DNA of 64,000 bases from Pseudomonadota bacterium (GTDB lineage: Bacteria; Pseudomonadota; Alphaproteobacteria; Sphingomonadales; Sphingomonadaceae): positions 1 through 64,000 of the forward strand of contig JAJYQP010000093.1 of assembly GCA_021794525.1 (NCBI GenBank), in the 5' to 3' direction. This document shows positions 8,056 to 17,748 of the stretch, piece after piece. Below the pieces are notes generated by a model, which saw nothing but the letters and a program-made list of their open reading frames with translations, ran no database searches and was not told where the DNA came from. Made by a program: the position numbers and the translations under genes. Position 1 is the stretch's first letter; the number at the start of each line of letters is the position of its first letter.

Positions 8056-9021
8056 ATGTTTCGCGAAAGCCCCCGAGAGCCGACCCGCGACGGCGTGCTG
8101 CGCGCCGCGGAGAAGATCGCCGCGATCCTCCCGCCCACGCCGCTGCTGCCGGTGGAGATCGGCGGCGTGCGAATACACGTCAAGGCCGACGTGCTCCAGC
8201 CCATCGGAAGCTTCAAGATCAGGGGTGCCTGGCACCGGCTGACCGACCTGACGCCTGCGGAACGGGCCGCCGGGGTCGTCGCGGTGTCGAGCGGCAACCA
8301 CGCGCAGGGGGTCGCCTGGGCCGCGCGCAAGCTCGGTATCGCGGCAACCATCGTGATGCCTGCCAACGCGCCGCAGGTGAAGCTGGACGCCACCCGCGCG
8401 CTGGGGGCCGAAGTCCTCCTATACGACCGTGCCGGGGGCGAGGATCGCGACCTGATCGCCAATGCCCTGTGCGACGAGCGCGGGCGCGTGCTGGTCCACG
8501 CTTATGCAGATCCGTGGGTGATCGAAGGCCAGGGCAGCATGGGTATCGAGATCGCTGCGCAGCTCGGCCGCGAGCCCACCCGGCTGATCGCCTGTTGCGG
8601 AGGCGGCGGGCTGACCGCCGGCCTCGCCCTCGCCTGCCCCGACGCGGCGATCCACCCGGTCGAGCCCGAGGGCTGGGACGACGTCGCGCGCAGCCTCGAG
8701 GCAGGCGAAATCCTCCGTGTCGGACCCGATGCGCCGCCCACGATCTGCGATGCGATCCAGACGCCGAGCACGGCGCCGGTCAATTTCGCCGTGCTCAAAG
8801 CGCGCTGCGAAGCCGGTGTAGCGGTAACGGATGAAGAAGTCCGCGCGGCCCAGCGCTTCGCCTTTGCAAAGCTGCGGCTGGTGGTAGAGCCGGGCGGCGC
8901 GGCGGCGCTGGCGGCGGCGCTCGCCGGAAAGGTGCCGCTCGATGAGGGAACGGTGGTCACCCTCACCGGAGGCAATTCCGACGCCGACGCCTATTCGGCG
9001 ATGCTCGCTGCAGGAAATTAG
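8056..9021 (+). CDS. threonine/serine dehydratase
   Basis: A PLP fold-II ammonia-lyase of 321 residues that turns threonine (and probably serine) into 2-oxobutyrate or pyruvate. The PLP lysine is K54 in GSFKIRGA, SSGNHAQG lies at 78-85 and the glycine-rich phosphate loop GGGGL at 182-186. There is no C-terminal ACT regulatory domain, so it is the short catabolic or racemase-like form, not the feedback-regulated IlvA. Members of this branch can also act as serine racemase or threo-3-hydroxyaspartate ammonia-lyase, and the sequence alone does not settle substrate. It diverges from the polyamine operon. Confidence 0.85.
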   Translation: MFRESPREPTRDGVLRAAEKIAAILPPTPLLPVEIGGVRIHVKADVLQPIGSFKIRGAWHRLTDLTPAERAAGVVAVSSGNHAQGVAWAARKLGIAATIVMPANAPQVKLDATRALGAEVLLYDRAGGEDRDLIANALCDERGRVLVHAYADPWVIEGQGSMGIEIAAQLGREPTRLIACCGGGGLTAGLALACPDAAIHPVEPEGWDDVARSLEAGEILRVGPDAPPTICDAIQTPSTAPVNFAVLKARCEAGVAVTDEEVRAAQRFAFAKLRLVVEPGGAAALAAALAGKVPLDEGTVVTLTGGNSDADAYSAMLAAGN

Positions 9022-9090
9022 CTGCGTTTGACAATGCACCCCGGCCGACGCACTCTCTGCCGAGGGACGCGACAAGAGGGGATGACATAG

Positions 9091-9537
9091 ATGCAGGCGC
9101 AGATGCTCGCGCCCGCTGCCGTACTGGTGGCGTGGTCGCTGATAATGCTGTTCTGGCTGGCCGGGACGCGGCTCCCGGCCATGAGCAGGATGGGCGGCGG
9201 TCTCGCCAAGGCCAAGCCAGGGGGACGCGGGCAGGACCTCGAAGGCGTGCTCGACGACCGGGTGAACTGGAAATCCCATAACTACGCACACCTGATGGAA
9301 CAGCCGACACTGTTCTATGCCGTCAGCCTGATCATCGCGCTGCTGGGCGCCACTGCGGGGGACGTGCTCGCCGCATGGATCTATGTCGGCCTCAGGATCG
9401 TGCACTCCATCTGGCAGGCGACTGTTAACGTGGTCGCCGTCCGTTTCCTGCTGTTCCTCCTCTCGACCGGGGCGCTGATCTGGCTTGCGATCCGCGCGCT
9501 GATGCTCACCCTCTTCGCGCCGGGAGTCGCGGCATGA
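9091..9537 (+). CDS. MAPEG-family membrane protein, first of a tandem pair
   Basis: 148 residues with four predicted membrane helices (about 8-27, 74-92, 96-112, 118-138). It has the family signatures NYAHLMEQPTLFYAV and RIVHSIWQATVN. MAPEG proteins are trimeric membrane enzymes of glutathione or eicosanoid metabolism in eukaryotes; the bacterial members are mostly uncharacterised and may be glutathione-dependent transferases or peroxidases. The stop overlaps the start of the next paralogue (ATGA at 9534-9537), so the two are co-translated. Function beyond the fold is unknown. Confidence 0.85.
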   Translation: MQAQMLAPAAVLVAWSLIMLFWLAGTRLPAMSRMGGGLAKAKPGGRGQDLEGVLDDRVNWKSHNYAHLMEQPTLFYAVSLIIALLGATAGDVLAAWIYVGLRIVHSIWQATVNVVAVRFLLFLLSTGALIWLAIRALMLTLFAPGVAA

Positions 9538-9971
9538 TCGGCGCGGCGATACTCCAGCCGGTCGTCGCGCTGCTCGCCTGGACGATGGTGATGTGGCTGT
9601 GGATGTATGCGACGCGCCTTCCCGCCATGGGCCGCGCGGGGATCGACGGGACCAAGATGGTCGGTTCGACCGGCGCCAGCCTGCGCGCGAAGCTGCCCGA
9701 CGCCGTGAGCTGGAAGGCGGACAATTACAACCACCTGCACGAGGCGCCGACGCTTTTCTACGCGGTGGCGCTGGTGCTGGCGATCATCGGCCAGGGCGAC
9801 GGGCTGAACGCCACCATCGCCTGGGTCTATGTGGGCCTCCGCATAGCGCACTCGATCGTACAGGCGACGGTCAACCGGGTGGTGGTGCGTTTCGCGCTGT
9901 TCGCGCTCTCGACATTCGCTCTTATGGCGCTCATCCTGCACGCCGCAATCCCGGTTTTCGGCTGGCACTGA
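9534..9971 (+). CDS. MAPEG-family membrane protein, second of a tandem pair
   Basis: 145 residues, clearly a paralogue of the preceding gene: LPAMGRAGIDGTK against LPAMSRMGGGLAK, NYNHLHEAPTLFYAV against NYAHLMEQPTLFYAV, and RIAHSIVQATVNRVVVRF against RIVHSIWQATVNVVAVRF. Four membrane helices. The 4-base start/stop overlap suggests a hetero-oligomer, since MAPEG proteins are normally homotrimers. Substrate unknown. The next 274 bases hold no supported gene. Confidence 0.85.
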   Translation: MIGAAILQPVVALLAWTMVMWLWMYATRLPAMGRAGIDGTKMVGSTGASLRAKLPDAVSWKADNYNHLHEAPTLFYAVALVLAIIGQGDGLNATIAWVYVGLRIAHSIVQATVNRVVVRFALFALSTFALMALILHAAIPVFGWH

Positions 9972-10019
9972 CCCCGTCCAGCCCGTCGCCTTACACGCAA
10001 ATGGTCTTGATTTTTTTAT

Positions 10020-10032
10020 CCATATAGGTTAT
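10020..10032. promoter_or_regulatory. palindrome-like 13-mer shared with the B3 beta-lactamase upstream region
   Basis: The reverse complement of these bases, ATAACCTATATGG, recurs exactly at 17704-17716. AACC and GGTT/GGAT arms flank a 5-base AT centre. It sits in an AT-rich patch of the region between the MAPEG pair and trxB. A transcription-factor site is a guess. Confidence 0.35.
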
Positions 10033-10175
10033 CTTCCCTCGGTGACTTACACCGTGGTCTTTATCTGCGTGGTTTCGCTGTTAGCTGTCTTGCTCTATCT
10101 GGTGACAGGGCCGGACCGCTTTGACGCACTTGGCGCAAACTCTAACGCGACCGCGCTGGCAAAGACGCCGTTTTG

Positions 10176-10197
10176 GTGTCGACTTAGTGTCGACTTC
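10176..10197. repeat. tandem 11-bp repeat shared with 61621-61643
   Basis: GTGTCGACTT occurs at 10176-10185 and 10187-10196, period 11. Its reverse complement matches the tandem GAAGTCTACAC pair at 61621-61642 with few changes. It lies just downstream of the trxB stop, in a gene-free region. Confidence 0.5.
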
Positions 10198-10245
10198 GAC
10201 GGTTTTGCGCCATTTTTGTGGCTGTGGCTGTCCCTGCGGGACGCC

Positions 10246-11223
10246 TTACTCCGCCGCCTCGGCATGGCCGTGAAGGTCGACCGACAGGCCCGACAGGAAC
10301 CGCTCGGCATCGAGCGCCGCCATGCAGCCCGTGCCTGCCGCCGTCACCGCCTGGCGATAGGTGTGGTCCATCACGTCGCCCGCCGCGAAAACGCCCGGGA
10401 TCGCGGTCTTGGGCGTGCCCGGCTCGACGACGATATAGCCGCTCGCGTCCAGCTCCAGCTTGCCCTTGAACAGCTCGGTCGCGGGCGCGTGGCCGATCGC
10501 GACGAAGGCGCCGTCGGTGGCGAAGTCCTCGCGCGCGCCGGTTGCGCGGTCTGCGAGCACCAGATGGGTAAGCCCCGCCCCGGCCGGATCGCCCTCGAAG
10601 CTCTCGACCACGCGGTTCCACAGCACGCTGATCTTGGGGTGCGCGAACAGCCGGTCCTGCAGGATTCGCTCGGCGCGCAGCGAATCGCGGCGATGGATCA
10701 GCGTCACGTGGCTTGCATGGTTGGTGAGGTAGAGCGCCTCCTCGACCGCCGTATTGCCGCCGCCAATCACCGCCACGCGCTTCCCACGGAAGAAGAAACC
10801 GTCGCAGGTCGCACAGGCGGAAACGCCCTTGCCGCCCAGCTCCATCTCGCCCGGAACGCCCAGCCATTTTGCCTGCGCTCCTGTGGCGATCACGACGACG
10901 TCGCCGATGTATTCGTCCCCGCTGTCGCCGACCGCGCGGAAGGGCGAACCATTGGCAAGGTCGATGTCGACGATGGTGTCCCAGACGACCTCGGTGCCGA
11001 CATGCTCGGCCTGCGCCTTCATCTCCTCCATCAGCCAGGGCCCCTGGATCACGTCGCGGAAGCCGGGATAGTTCTCGACATCGGTGGTGATCGTCAGCTG
11101 GCCGCCGGGCTGGAGCCCCTGCACCATGATCGGCGCCATCATCGCGCGCGCGCCGTAGATCGCGGCGGAATAGCCCGCGGGGCCGGAGCCGATGATAAGC
11201 ATCTTGGTGCGGTGGGTGGTCAT
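10246..11223 (-). CDS. trxB: thioredoxin-disulfide reductase
   Basis: Reduces thioredoxin with NADPH through FAD and a redox-active disulfide; cytosolic homodimer. 325 residues, the normal length. FAD motif GSGPAG at 12-17, active-site CATC at 137-140 (C137, C140), NADPH motif GGGNTA at 154-159 and a C-terminal FAD segment ending GVFAAGDVMD. I place the start at the ATG at 11223 (MTTHRTKMLIIG), since upstream in-frame residues are unlike the family. The ribosome site is weak (GGACC). It lies 55 bases after the Tyr-phosphatase gene on the same strand. Confidence 0.95.
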   Translation of the reverse strand: MTTHRTKMLIIGSGPAGYSAAIYGARAMMAPIMVQGLQPGGQLTITTDVENYPGFRDVIQGPWLMEEMKAQAEHVGTEVVWDTIVDIDLANGSPFRAVGDSGDEYIGDVVVIATGAQAKWLGVPGEMELGGKGVSACATCDGFFFRGKRVAVIGGGNTAVEEALYLTNHASHVTLIHRRDSLRAERILQDRLFAHPKISVLWNRVVESFEGDPAGAGLTHLVLADRATGAREDFATDGAFVAIGHAPATELFKGKLELDASGYIVVEPGTPKTAIPGVFAAGDVMDHTYRQAVTAAGTGCMAALDAERFLSGLSVDLHGHAEAAE

Positions 11224-11278
11224 GGAATGGTCCGTCGTGTGCAGGGCGTGCGCCAATATGGGCACGCTTTCGCCCATG

Positions 11279-13203
<1,925 letters not shown>

Positions 13204-13228
13204 CTATCCATCAATTTATCCACAGGGT

Positions 13229-13404
13229 GAGTCCTCGCGCGTCCGCCGTCAAGCCGGATGCGGTGGAGCGAGTCGCGCGGGTTTACGTGCGTTGCCGTGG
13301 AACAGAGTGAGTCCACCTCTACATCTTGCGATAGGCAGCCCGGCGGGGACTCAAGATGATGCGGTGTGGCGCGGAGGACTCAAACGCGGATTTTCGCGCG
13401 AGTC
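13229..13404. promoter_or_regulatory. array of six GANTC (CcrM) sites upstream of ccrM
   Basis: GAGTC or GACTC begins at 13229, 13270, 13309, 13348, 13377 and 13400. The first four are 41, 39 and 39 bases apart. Random expectation is below one site in this length. The region lies between ccrM and the HEFAH-type gene and must hold the ccrM promoter. Confidence 0.75.
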
Positions 13405-13410
13405 GCGCGA

Positions 13411-14268
13411 TCAGCAGACCTCGGCGGTGTTGAGCGGCGGCGGGCCGGCGGGAACGCGCGCCGGGTGGCGCCAGAACGGGTCGCGCGTTAGCCGGTGGGT
13501 CTGGCCATAGACCTCGCCGAGGAGGCGGGCGAGCCGCGGGTCATAGGCCGCCAGGTCGCCGTGATTCAGGACGCGCCGCCCGTCGAATACCTGCAAACGG
13601 TTGGAATCGAACCAGAATTGCGAGCCTTCGGCCCAGTACTCGTCAACGGTCGTCATCGTATACTCGTCGCGCCACAAGCCGTCGCGCTTGGCCGCGGCAT
13701 AGGCGCTTTCGATCTGGGCGAAGAGCGCAGCATCGGCACTGCGGATGGCGTCGAAGATCTGGTGCGCGAACTCGTGGACGAAGATCGTCTCCCCCCGATA
13801 GCGGTCGAGCGGGAGGCCGAGGACATTCTCCTCCGCCGCGACCATCACCTGCCCGCCGATACCGCGCACCCGCGCGTCCCAGTACTGCCGGTCGGTCTTG
13901 GTCCCGATCCGCTCCGCGTAGTGCTTCACCTCGCAGCGCGTGAGCCGCGGGTCGTCGGGCGCAGGCTTCGTCCAGTGGCGGAACTCGGGCAGGTCGAGCA
14001 GCGCCTCGTCCCTCGCCATGACGGTGATGCGGTACCGATTGGCCGCCAGCCATTGCGCCAGGTCAGGTCGGTTCGCGAGCATTCCGCCCGCCATCGCGCG
14101 GACGGCCCGGATCGCCCGCCTGTCGACCCGCGCCGAGGCGACGACCGGCAGCCCCCGAACCGCGGCAATCTGCCGGTAATAGGGATCGAGCCCCGCAGGC
14201 CGAGGCGCCGAAGCGGAGGCGGAGACGCCTGCCGCCAGCAACGCGACGAGCCCGGCGACCCGCCTCAT
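13411..14268 (-). CDS. secreted putative zinc metalloprotease-like protein (HEFAH)
   Basis: 285 residues with a signal peptide (about 1-20, ending SASA). The HExxH-type site is HEFAH at 165-169. About 40 residues further on, VDEYWAEGSQFWFD (208-221) offers a glutamate that could be the third zinc ligand, giving a gluzincin-like arrangement. No precise family is recognised; similar folds occur in lethal-factor-like peptidases. It lies 7 bases after the sdhA stop on the same strand and could be read through from sdhCDA. The substrate is unknown and the active site is predicted from motifs only. Confidence 0.7.
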   Translation of the reverse strand: MRRVAGLVALLAAGVSASASAPRPAGLDPYYRQIAAVRGLPVVASARVDRRAIRAVRAMAGGMLANRPDLAQWLAANRYRITVMARDEALLDLPEFRHWTKPAPDDPRLTRCEVKHYAERIGTKTDRQYWDARVRGIGGQVMVAAEENVLGLPLDRYRGETIFVHEFAHQIFDAIRSADAALFAQIESAYAAAKRDGLWRDEYTMTTVDEYWAEGSQFWFDSNRLQVFDGRRVLNHGDLAAYDPRLARLLGEVYGQTHRLTRDPFWRHPARVPAGPPPLNTAEVC

Positions 14269-14275
14269 CGCCCGA

Positions 14276-16084
14276 TCAATAAACCCGCTTCTTGGGCTTG
14301 ATGTATGCGATGTCGTCGGTGAGCGTGTATTCGTGCACCGGGCGGTAATCGATCCGCACCGCGCCGCCCGAACCGCCCCAGCCGGTGAACCAGGCGGCGG
14401 TATGCTTCATCCAGTTCGCATCGTCGCGCTCGGGGAAATCCTCGTGCGCGTGGGCGCCGCGGCTTTCCTTGCGGTTTTCCGCCGAGGACATGGTGACCAC
14501 GGCCTGCGCCATCAGGTTGTCGAGCTCCAGCGTCTCGATAAGGTCGGAGTTCCAGATCAGCGAGCGGTCGGTGACCGACACGTCCTCGAGCCGCTTGTTC
14601 ACCTCGGCGAGCTTGCTGACGCCTTCGGACAGAAGCGCGCTGTCGCGGAAGACGGCGGCGTGCTTCGTCATGGTCTTCTGCATCTCGGCGCGGATCGCCG
14701 CGGTGGGCGAGCCGCCCTTCGCATTGCGGAAATGGTCGAGACGGGTCAGCGGCAGTTCCGCGCTGTCGGCGGGCAGCTCGTCATGCGCGGTGCCCGGCTT
14801 GATGATGGCCTTGAGCCGGTGCCCGGTCGCGCGGCCGAAGACCACGAGATCGATAAGGCTGTTCGAGCCCAGGCGGTTGGCGCCGTGGACCGAGACGCAG
14901 GCCGCCTCACCCACCGCAAACAGGCCCGGCACCACTGTCTCCGGATTGCCGTCGGCGCCGATGGTCATCACCTCGCCGTGATAGTTACAGGGGATGCCGC
15001 CCATGTTGTAATGCACGGTCGGCGTCACCGGCAGCGGCTGGCGCGTCAGGTCGACGCCGGCGAAGATCTTTCCGCTCTCGGTAATGCCCGGCAGCCGCGC
15101 CGCCAGCACCTTGGGATCGATGTGGTCGAGGTGGAGGTAGATGTGGTCCTTTTCCGGCCCGACGCCCCGCCCTTCGCGGATTTCCAGCGCCATCGAGCGC
15201 GACACGACGTCGCGGCTCGCGAGGTCCTTCGCGCTGGGGGCGTAGCGTTCCATGAACCGCTCGCCCTCTGAATTCGTGAGATACCCGCCCTCACCCCGCG
15301 CGCCCTCGGTAATCAGGACACCCGCGCCGTAGATGCCGGTGGGGTGGAACTGCACGAACTCCATGTCCTGTAGCGGGAGGCCCGCGCGCAGCACCATGCC
15401 GCCGCCATCGCCGGTGCAGGTATGCGCGCTGGTGGCGGTGAAATAGCAGCGACCATAACCGCCCGTTGCCAGCACCACGGCATGGGCGCGGAAGCGGTGG
15501 ATGGTGCCGTCGTCGAGGCACATGGCGACCACGCCGACGCAGCGGCCGTCCTTCATGATGAGGTCGAGCGCAAAATATTCGATGAAGAAGTCCGCGTCGT
15601 ACTTCAGGCTCTGCTGGTAGAGCGCGTGGAGCATGGCGTGCCCCGTGCGGTCGGCGGCAGCGGCGGTGCGCTGGACCGGCGGCCCCTCGCCCATGTTCTG
15701 CATGTGCCCGCCGAAGGGGCGCTGGTAGATCGTGCCGTCGGCATTGCGGCTGAAGGGGACACCCGCGTGCTCCAGCTCGTAGACCGCGGCGGGCGCCTCG
15801 CGCACCATGTATTCGATCGCGTCCTGGTCGCCGAGCCAGTCCGAGCCCTTGACGGTATCGTACATATGCCACGACCAGTGGTCGGGCGAATTGTTGCCGA
15901 GCGAGGCCGCGATGCCGCCCTGCGCCGCCACGGTGTGACTGCGGGTCGGGAACACCTTGGTGATGCAGGCGGTGCGCAGGCCCGCCTCGGCCGCGCCCAT
16001 CGTCGCGCGCAGGCCCGATCCGCCCGCGCCAACCACCACGACGTCATAGGTGTGGTCGATGATTGTGTAGGCTTCGATGCCCAT
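14276..16084 (-). CDS. sdhA: succinate dehydrogenase flavoprotein subunit
   Basis: Oxidises succinate to fumarate in complex II (TCA cycle and respiratory chain), on the inner face of the membrane. 602 residues. FAD motif GAGGSG at 19-24, the covalent-FAD histidine H50 in [10 protein letters not shown], and the C-terminal KPKKRVY. The ATG at 16084 overlaps the sdhD stop by one base. The operon reads sdhC-sdhD-sdhA; sdhB is not next to it but lies at 38165. This is the standard aerobic enzyme rather than fumarate reductase, judging by the C, D anchors. Confidence 0.96.
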   Translation of the reverse strand: MGIEAYTIIDHTYDVVVVGAGGSGLRATMGAAEAGLRTACITKVFPTRSHTVAAQGGIAASLGNNSPDHWSWHMYDTVKGSDWLGDQDAIEYMVREAPAAVYELEHAGVPFSRNADGTIYQRPFGGHMQNMGEGPPVQRTAAAADRTGHAMLHALYQQSLKYDADFFIEYFALDLIMKDGRCVGVVAMCLDDGTIHRFRAHAVVLATGGYGRCYFTATSAHTCTGDGGGMVLRAGLPLQDMEFVQFHPTGIYGAGVLITEGARGEGGYLTNSEGERFMERYAPSAKDLASRDVVSRSMALEIREGRGVGPEKDHIYLHLDHIDPKVLAARLPGITESGKIFAGVDLTRQPLPVTPTVHYNMGGIPCNYHGEVMTIGADGNPETVVPGLFAVGEAACVSVHGANRLGSNSLIDLVVFGRATGHRLKAIIKPGTAHDELPADSAELPLTRLDHFRNAKGGSPTAAIRAEMQKTMTKHAAVFRDSALLSEGVSKLAEVNKRLEDVSVTDRSLIWNSDLIETLELDNLMAQAVVTMSSAENRKESRGAHAHEDFPERDDANWMKHTAAWFTGWGGSGGAVRIDYRPVHEYTLTDDIAYIKPKKRVY

Positions 16085-16470
16085 CAGGCAGCTCCGGAAA
16101 AGGCGATGCGCGCGATGCTGACGAGGCCGAACATGGGCCCGCCGAACGCCGCGAGATTGAGGAGGAGGAGCACGGCGAAGCGGTTGCCGGGGGTGTGAAC
16201 ATAGTCCTCGATCAGGACCTGCAGCCCCAGCTTCGCGTGCCAGAACAGGCTGACGATCATCAGCGCCAGCGCCGTGGCGGTGAGCGGCTGCGCCACCCAT
16301 TCCTTCATCGCGGCAAAGTCATACCCCGGCAGCAGCGCGAGGCTGACCACGAGGAACAGCATGAGGACGAGATTGCCCACCGCGGTAAACCGCTGGAGCA
16401 ACCAGTGATGAGCCCCGTGATGGGCGCTGCCCAGCCCGCGGACGCGCCCGAGTTCGGTTCCGTTGCCCAT
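16084..16470 (-). CDS. sdhD: succinate dehydrogenase membrane anchor subunit
   Basis: 128 residues with three membrane helices, one of the two anchors that hold complex II in the membrane and form the quinone and haem b sites. The first helix is preceded by [13 protein letters not shown], with the Arg and the Ser/Thr that usually line the quinone pocket. The second helix contains [15 protein letters not shown], whose His is the likely haem or quinone ligand. The start ATG lies one base after the sdhC stop, and the stop overlaps the sdhA ATG. Confidence 0.92.
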   Translation of the reverse strand: MGNGTELGRVRGLGSAHHGAHHWLLQRFTAVGNLVLMLFLVVSLALLPGYDFAAMKEWVAQPLTATALALMIVSLFWHAKLGLQVLIEDYVHTPGNRFAVLLLLNLAAFGGPMFGLVSIARIAFSGAA

Positions 16471-16471
16471 C

Positions 16472-16852
16472 CTATTTCGCCAGCACTTGGGCCCAGAACA
16501 GGCCGGTGAGAACGACCCCGAGCAGCGGCGCGGCGATCGACCAGGTCTTGTTGACCGTCAGCTCGTACCCTGCGCCCATGTCGAGCACGAAGTGCCGAAG
16601 CCCGCTCATCAAGTGAGTGAAGAAGGCCCAGGTCAGCCCCACCAGCACCACGATGCCGAGCGGCGATGTCATGGCGTCGCGGAAGACATTGTAGCTGGTC
16701 TCCCCGCCTGCCAGCGCGCCCAGCCACCACAGCAGTACGCCGAGGCCGACGAGCGCCAACCCGTCGCCGGTGATGCGATGGAGGATCGAGACCGCCATGT
16801 GCGGCCCCCATTTCCAGATCTGAAGGTGCGGAGAAATCGGGCGTTCGGCCAT
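16472..16852 (-). CDS. sdhC: succinate dehydrogenase cytochrome b556 subunit
   Basis: 126 residues with three membrane helices; the larger anchor of complex II. N-terminal RPISPHLQIWKW and SILHRITG are family hallmarks, and GLRHFVLDMG carries the probable haem b ligand (H87). The ATG at 16852 is the only sensible start, since upstream in-frame sequence does not resemble the family. First gene of sdhCDA, divergent from an SDR gene across 108 bases that must hold both promoters. Confidence 0.93.
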   Translation of the reverse strand: MAERPISPHLQIWKWGPHMAVSILHRITGDGLALVGLGVLLWWLGALAGGETSYNVFRDAMTSPLGIVVLVGLTWAFFTHLMSGLRHFVLDMGAGYELTVNKTWSIAAPLLGVVLTGLFWAQVLAK

Positions 16853-16960
16853 GCTCGGGTCCGGTTGTGATACTGATTGCTCGCCTCCCTTAACGCCCGA
16901 TGCGCACCGTGCAAGGCGGGCGACCTCGACAAGCGATGCAAATTTGCGAATAGGCGGCGC

Positions 16961-17671
16961 ATGACCTGCATCCTCCTTACCGGCTCCAGCCGCGGCATCG
17001 GTGCCGCCGCCCGCGCCGCGCTGGCGGCGCGCGGGGCCGAGGTGATCGGCCAGGCGCGCACTGCCGTCGACACCCACACTGTCGCAGCCGATCTCGCCCT
17101 GCCGGGTGCCGCGGCGGAGTTGTGGTATGCGGCGCTCGAGCGCGCGGACGGCGCGATCGACGTCCTGGTCAACAATGCCGGGATCTTCGCGGCCAATCCG
17201 CTCGACGGCTCGGATGCCGACTGGCTGGCCGGTTGGAGGGAGACGCTGCGCATCAATCTCACCGCCGCCGCCGAACTCAGCCGCCTCGCCGTGCGGCACT
17301 GGCAGGCGCGCGGCGTCGCGGGCCGGATCGTCCATGTCGCCAGCCGCGCCGGGCACCGCGGCGATTCGCCCGATCACTGGCACTATGCTGCCAGCAAGGG
17401 CGGGATGCTGGCGATGCACAAGACCATCGCGCGCCAGTATGCGAAGGACGGCATCCTGAGCTTCGCGATTACGCCGGGCTTTACCGACACGGCAATGGCG
17501 GGCGATTATCTCGCCAGCCGCGGCGGGCCGGGGCTGCTTGCGGACATCCCGCTCGGTCGGGTGGCGACGCCTGAGGAAATCGCGACGCTGATCGCCTTCT
17601 GCGCGCTTGACGCGCCCCCCAGCCTCACCGGCGCGACCCTCGATGCGAATGGGGCAAGCTATGTCCGCTAG
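16961..17671 (+). CDS. SDR-family oxidoreductase
   Basis: 236-residue short-chain dehydrogenase with a complete set of motifs: TGSSRGIG (7-14), NNAG (71-74), catalytic S128, Y142 and K146 (YAASK), and a C-terminal LTGATLDANG like that of 3-oxoacyl-ACP reductases. NADPH- or NADH-linked; substrate not predictable. I start at the ATG at 16961, 8 bases before the nucleotide motif, after an AGGCGG-like site. It is divergent from sdhC and followed by the B3 metallo-beta-lactamase after 77 bases. Confidence 0.87.
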   Translation: MTCILLTGSSRGIGAAARAALAARGAEVIGQARTAVDTHTVAADLALPGAAAELWYAALERADGAIDVLVNNAGIFAANPLDGSDADWLAGWRETLRINLTAAAELSRLAVRHWQARGVAGRIVHVASRAGHRGDSPDHWHYAASKGGMLAMHKTIARQYAKDGILSFAITPGFTDTAMAGDYLASRGGPGLLADIPLGRVATPEEIATLIAFCALDAPPSLTGATLDANGASYVR

Positions 17672-17703
17672 GCTCGACAAACGCCTTTCCTACAGGGATG
17701 CAC

Positions 17704-17718
17704 ATAACCTATATGGTT
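17704..17718. promoter_or_regulatory. inverted-repeat motif upstream of the B3 beta-lactamase
   Basis: ATAACCTATATGGTT: AACC and GGTT arms around a 5-base AT centre. The first 13 bases match the reverse complement of 10020-10032 exactly. It lies about 30 bases before the strong ribosome site of the beta-lactamase and is a candidate repressor site. Confidence 0.4.
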
Positions 17719-17748
17719 CGCCTTGAGCACGGGACGGGAGGAAAGAGA

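Noticed and set aside
10042-10245. GTG-started frame with a membrane-like N-terminus after the MAPEG pair
   Set aside because: It continues antisense through the whole of trxB with no stop, and has no ribosome site; the hydrophobic start may be chance.
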